A stretch of 64,000 bases of DNA. Source: Rheinheimera sp. (GTDB lineage: Bacteria > Pseudomonadota > Gammaproteobacteria > Enterobacterales > Alteromonadaceae). Each line of letters starts with the position of its first letter. The stretch's first letter is position 1. A program made the position numbers and the translations under genes. The stretch covers positions 558,001-622,000 of the forward strand of contig NZ_JAUYGV010000001.1 in NCBI RefSeq assembly GCF_030690345.1, read 5' to 3'. Shown here in pieces: positions 61,389-64,000 of this stretch. A model generated the notes under the pieces. That model had not been told where the DNA came from. It saw nothing but the letters and a program-made list of their open reading frames with translations, and did not search any database.

Positions 61389-62261
61389 TCAGTGTTGGCC
61401 AAACAGTGCAACCTGCTGTGTATCTGCTTTGGCCTGGTACATCGCACTGTCGGCGCGCTTTAACAGCTCCTGTGCGGTGTCGCCATCTTGCGGCGCTATG
61501 GCAATACCTATACTGATATGAATATGCAGGGTTTGCTGATGCAGCGCAAAAGGCTGCGCCACATGCTCAACCAGCTGTTTAGCGAGGCGCAATACGTCGT
61601 TTTCCTGCTTTACTTCCAGTAACAAGCAGACAAATTCATCCCCGCCCCAGCGGCTTACTATATCGCCGTCGCGAATATAGGCCTGTAACCGGCTGGCTAC
61701 GGCCAGCAATACCTGGTCGCCGGCTTCGTGGCCGTAGGCATCATTAATGCCCTTAAATTTGTCGACATCAATAAATAATACCGCCAACGACCAACCATGC
61801 CGCTTAGCCTGCGCCAGACCATGGGCCAGCGCCTGGTCAAAGGAGGCACGATTAGGCAAGCCGGTAAGTTTGTCGGTAAGCGCACTGTGCAATGCGGCTT
61901 TTTCAGTCTGCTTCGATAACAGTAAATCGTCGCGCATGCTTGCCAGATCGGTTTTCACCTCATCCAGCTCCGACTCAATACCAATACGGGTGGCTATTTC
62001 ATTGGTCAGTTTTATATTCACCCGTTTTAAGTCATTGGCTGCTTTGGCCACAATAACTTCCGCATCTTCATTCTGCTTCAGCGCCTGCTGTATCACAGCG
62101 ACCGGCGCCTGGTCCTGATTCAGCGCATCATTAACCGAACCCAGCTCACCTGCCGCTGTGCTGATATCTTTCTTTATCGCTTCGTTTTTTTTCAGCACAC
62201 TGTGTAGCGACAAGCGTTTGCCGGTGCGTTTATCTCTGTTCACTTTGGGTTCTGCTGACAT
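61389..62261 (-). CDS. diguanylate cyclase (GGDEF) with N-terminal coiled coil
   Basis: The 290-residue cytoplasmic protein has no membrane segments. Residues about 1-125 are highly charged and helical, with heptad-like regions ('VNIKLTNEIATRIGIESELDEVKTDL'), and probably mediate dimerisation or input. The GGDEF domain (about 128-285) has 'LTDKLTGLPNRASF', 'LFIDVDKFKGINDAYGHEAGDQVL', the active loop 'SRWGGDEFVCL' and an intact inhibitory I-site RxxD ('RDGD') five residues before GGDEF. It should make c-di-GMP with product inhibition. It is convergent with soxR and opposes the EAL protein at 5266-7530. Confidence 0.92.
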   Translation of the reverse strand: MSAEPKVNRDKRTGKRLSLHSVLKKNEAIKKDISTAAGELGSVNDALNQDQAPVAVIQQALKQNEDAEVIVAKAANDLKRVNIKLTNEIATRIGIESELDEVKTDLASMRDDLLLSKQTEKAALHSALTDKLTGLPNRASFDQALAHGLAQAKRHGWSLAVLFIDVDKFKGINDAYGHEAGDQVLLAVASRLQAYIRDGDIVSRWGGDEFVCLLLEVKQENDVLRLAKQLVEHVAQPFALHQQTLHIHISIGIAIAPQDGDTAQELLKRADSAMYQAKADTQQVALFGQH

Positions 62262-62408
62262 TTCAATACCTCTTAATTAACGCTGTCACGACAGACCTTG
62301 CCGGCGCGGCTTGAAATGGCCTGAGCATACAAGTTGCCGGCTAAGATTACTGTGCGTTATCGCACAGAGCGTAAATAACGCAGTACCCGCTTAACCAAAC
62401 CGGAACAA

Positions 62409-62426
62409 AGTGTACAAGTGTTCACT
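62409..62426 (+). promoter_or_regulatory. FabR/DesT-like operator box 1
   Basis: AGTGTACAAGTGTTCACT is an 18-bp near-palindrome (one mismatch) with the ACA-N2-TGT core reported for FabR and the AGTG/CACT ends seen in DesT-type sites. It lies 158 bp upstream of the reductase start. Confidence 0.6.
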
Positions 62427-62538
62427 GAATAAACCCCTGAACCATTTTCAGTGCAAAATTTAATTATTTTTAAATTCAATCAGATAACAAAATTTAAACT
62501 ATAAAGCAAAAACCAAAACTGGCCAAACCAGATAACTT

Positions 62539-62556
62539 AGTGTACAACTGTGCGCT
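62539..62556 (+). promoter_or_regulatory. FabR/DesT-like operator box 2
   Basis: AGTGTACAACTGTGCGCT repeats box 1 with a conserved left arm and lies 28 bp before the reductase start. Similar flanking sequence (CTGAA, ATAAAC) follows in both copies. The position is suited to repress the downstream operon. Confidence 0.55.
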
Positions 62557-62583
62557 GAAATAAACTGATAGCGTGAACCTGTA

Positions 62584-63675
62584 GTGAAGCCATTTTTCAG
62601 CCGCCTTTGGCGCAGCTTTTGTTTAATGCTGGGCAACCAGAGTTCGTTAACCTTGTATTTTTTGCCGTTGCTGCAGCGGCTTTGGCCGGGCTTTTTACCG
62701 GGGCAATACCGCGCAAGGCTGGTTGGCAAGCAGTGGCAAACCGCAGATATGCTGCAATTAAGCTTTCAGGTATCCGGCCGCTGGCCGGGTTTTCTGCCAG
62801 GCCAACATCTGTTAATAACGCTGCAGCACCAGGGCCGCTATATCAGCCGGCCGTTCAGTATTTGCTCGCCGTTTAGCCTGTGGCAAAGCCACCGGCAGAT
62901 ACAGCTGTGCTGCAAAATCAACAGCGCGGGTGAATTTACCCCGCTGTTGCAACAGCTGCAAAACGGCACTGTAGTAAATATCAGCGCGGCGCAGGGCGAT
63001 TTTTGCCGGCAGCAACCTACACTGCCCACCCTGTTTGTCGCCGCCGGCTCCGGCATTACGCCCATCGCCTCTATGCTGCTGAGCCAACGCCATTGGCTGG
63101 CACCGGTAACGCTGTACTACCGCTGTCGCGGCAGTGAAAACGCGGCCTTGCTAAGCGAACTGACACAACTGGCAGCCCGCCAGCCGCTGTTTAGCTTAAT
63201 GTTGTCTGACAGCCGCACTGAGCCGGCGGAAACATTGCAACAACAGCTGCTCACTGATAGCAACGACAAGCAGTTTTATCTGTGCGGCCCGGCGGCTTTT
63301 ATGCAACAAATACGCACTGCGCTGCTAAGTAGCGCTGTTAAACCGGCGCAAATACAGCAGGAACAATTTGGCCTGGCCATGCCTTTAGCAACCGGACACA
63401 GCAATGATGCAACACCACTGACGGCCAGCTTTATCCGCGCCGGCATCAGCACGCAGGTAACACTGAACCCACAGCAGAGCTTATTGCAAAACGCCGAGCA
63501 GCATGGCCTGGCGCCGCGCTTCGGCTGTCGTATGGGCGTATGTTTTCAATGTGTGTGCGACAAAGTATCCGGCCAGGTGCGCGATTTGCGCAGCGGCGCC
63601 CTAAGCGGGCATGGTGCAGAGCAAATTCAGCTGTGTGTAAGCCAACCGGTAACCGAATTAGTGATTAAGCTGTAA
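62584..63675 (+). CDS. ferredoxin-type reductase for fatty-acid desaturase (DesC-like)
   Basis: The protein has 363 residues from a GTG start at 62584 (ATG 62626 is an alternative; neither has a strong RBS). It has an FAD-binding barrel with 'RYISRPFSICSP' (RPFS motif), a nucleotide-binding domain with 'FVAAGSGITPIASML', and a C-terminal plant-type [2Fe-2S] domain ('FGCRMGVCFQCVCDK' with the fourth Cys about 30 residues on). It passes electrons from NAD(P)H to the desaturase encoded 11 bp downstream. The order reductase-desaturase matches the Pseudomonas desCB operon. Two lipid-regulon-like operators stand upstream. Confidence 0.88.
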   Translation: MKPFFSRLWRSFCLMLGNQSSLTLYFLPLLQRLWPGFLPGQYRARLVGKQWQTADMLQLSFQVSGRWPGFLPGQHLLITLQHQGRYISRPFSICSPFSLWQSHRQIQLCCKINSAGEFTPLLQQLQNGTVVNISAAQGDFCRQQPTLPTLFVAAGSGITPIASMLLSQRHWLAPVTLYYRCRGSENAALLSELTQLAARQPLFSLMLSDSRTEPAETLQQQLLTDSNDKQFYLCGPAAFMQQIRTALLSSAVKPAQIQQEQFGLAMPLATGHSNDATPLTASFIRAGISTQVTLNPQQSLLQNAEQHGLAPRFGCRMGVCFQCVCDKVSGQVRDLRSGALSGHGAEQIQLCVSQPVTELVIKL

Positions 63676-63686
63676 CAGGATTATTG

Positions 63687-64000
63687 ATGAAACTTTCCAC
63701 TGCACAATTTACCGCGCTTGAGCAAGAGCTGGATAGCGTAAAACAACAGGTACAACAGCAACTGGGTGATGCCGATGCGCGCTATATCCGTCGGGTATTG
63801 CTGGTGCAGCGCTTAAGTGCACTAAGCGGGCGTATTTTGCTGGTGCTGGGCTTTATTACGCCCTGGCTTTGGCTGGCAGGTGTGTTGCTGTTAGCATTGG
63901 CAAAAATACTCGACAATATGGAAATTGGTCACAATGTGCTGCATGGTCAATACGACTGGATGAACGACCCGGTGCTGCATTCCAAACGCTATGAATGGGA
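63687..64000 (+). CDS. fatty-acid desaturase (partial, runs off right edge)
   Basis: ATG 63687 (AGGA 7 bases upstream) opens a frame of about 104 codons to the window end. After a helical N-terminus come membrane segments (about 45-70, 'LSGRILLVLGFITPWLW' and 'LAGVLLLALAKIL'). The first histidine box follows: 'EIGHNVLHGQYDWMNDPVLH' (HxxxH, typical of acyl-lipid or acyl-CoA desaturases of the DesB type). It follows the reductase gene by 11 bp. The other histidine boxes are outside the window. Confidence 0.88.
   Translation, partial: MKLSTAQFTALEQELDSVKQQVQQQLGDADARYIRRVLLVQRLSALSGRILLVLGFITPWLWLAGVLLLALAKILDNMEIGHNVLHGQYDWMNDPVLHSKRYEW

Larger units (their letters stand above)
62262..62583. 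promoter_or_regulatory. gene-free region upstream of the reductase/desaturase operon
   Basis: These 322 bp hold no gene. They contain two related 18-bp boxes described separately (62409-62426 and 62539-62556) and an AT-rich stretch between them. Confidence 0.6.

Overview
The window reads as a chromosomal stretch of a free-living, aerobic gammaproteobacterium of the Alteromonadales type (Rheinheimera / Alishewanella-like). This is inferred from gene content, not from a database match. Pointers are a rhombotarget lipoprotein with a GlyGly-CTERM tail, DUF3718 and DUF5610 proteins, a large tricorn-like protease, many RND pumps, a SoxR with a redox operon, and PurC and PaeA sequences close to Shewanella/Vibrio/E. 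coli forms. No rRNA, tRNA, CRISPR array, insertion sequence or prophage was seen. Coding density is high and most genes sit in short operons closed by clear hairpin terminators.

Layout. 1-12.3 kb: partial XRE regulator, rhombotarget lipoprotein, NYN-domain protein, katG, ybaK, a membrane PAS/degenerate-GGDEF/EAL phosphodiesterase, a ygiD-like dioxygenase, a BlaI-type repressor with an M56 peptidase-TonB protein, a GlxA-type AraC regulator, and two small membrane proteins. 12.3-25.1 kb: two RND efflux operons (adaptor+permease; lipoprotein adaptor+two permeases). They flank a TMEM165/MneA-like manganese exporter gene preceded by a convincing yybP-ykoY riboswitch. 25.4-33.7 kb: FadL porin, DUF4397-like lipoprotein, purC, a small lipoprotein, a yefM-yoeB toxin-antitoxin module that abuts a broken hydrolase gene, and several small genes. 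33.7-37 kb: a periplasmic DJ-1-like protein lacking the usual Cys, then an ECF sigma / membrane anti-sigma-like / DUF4097 beta-repeat operon, preceded by a gene-free region with two minus-strand terminators that suggest small RNAs. 37-44 kb: rluF, MFS transporter, DUF5610 protein, paeA, DUF3718 protein, a GlgC-like catalytic domain without its C-terminal half, and an Nramp-family protein without the canonical metal motifs. 44-52.8 kb: an AcrB-type RND operon, a secD-secF pair without yajC, a small secreted protein, and a YebE/DUF533 protein. 52.9-64 kb: a thrombospondin-type-3-repeat lipoprotein, tricorn protease, a SoxR-controlled redox operon, a diguanylate cyclase, and a ferredoxin reductase / fatty-acid desaturase operon behind two FabR/DesT-like operator boxes (the desaturase runs off the right edge).

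Themes. The window is rich in envelope export (four RND permeases plus SecDF), oxidative-stress defence (KatG; SoxR with flavin reductases) and metal handling (riboswitch-controlled Mn exporter, Nramp relative). It also holds two c-di-GMP enzymes of opposite activity. No wholly new multi-gene system stands out. The most unusual points are the toxin-antitoxin insertion with an attC-like hairpin, the candidate tandem small RNAs, the M56-TonB protein with its nested BlaI operator, the motif-less Nramp protein, and the paired lipid-regulon boxes.
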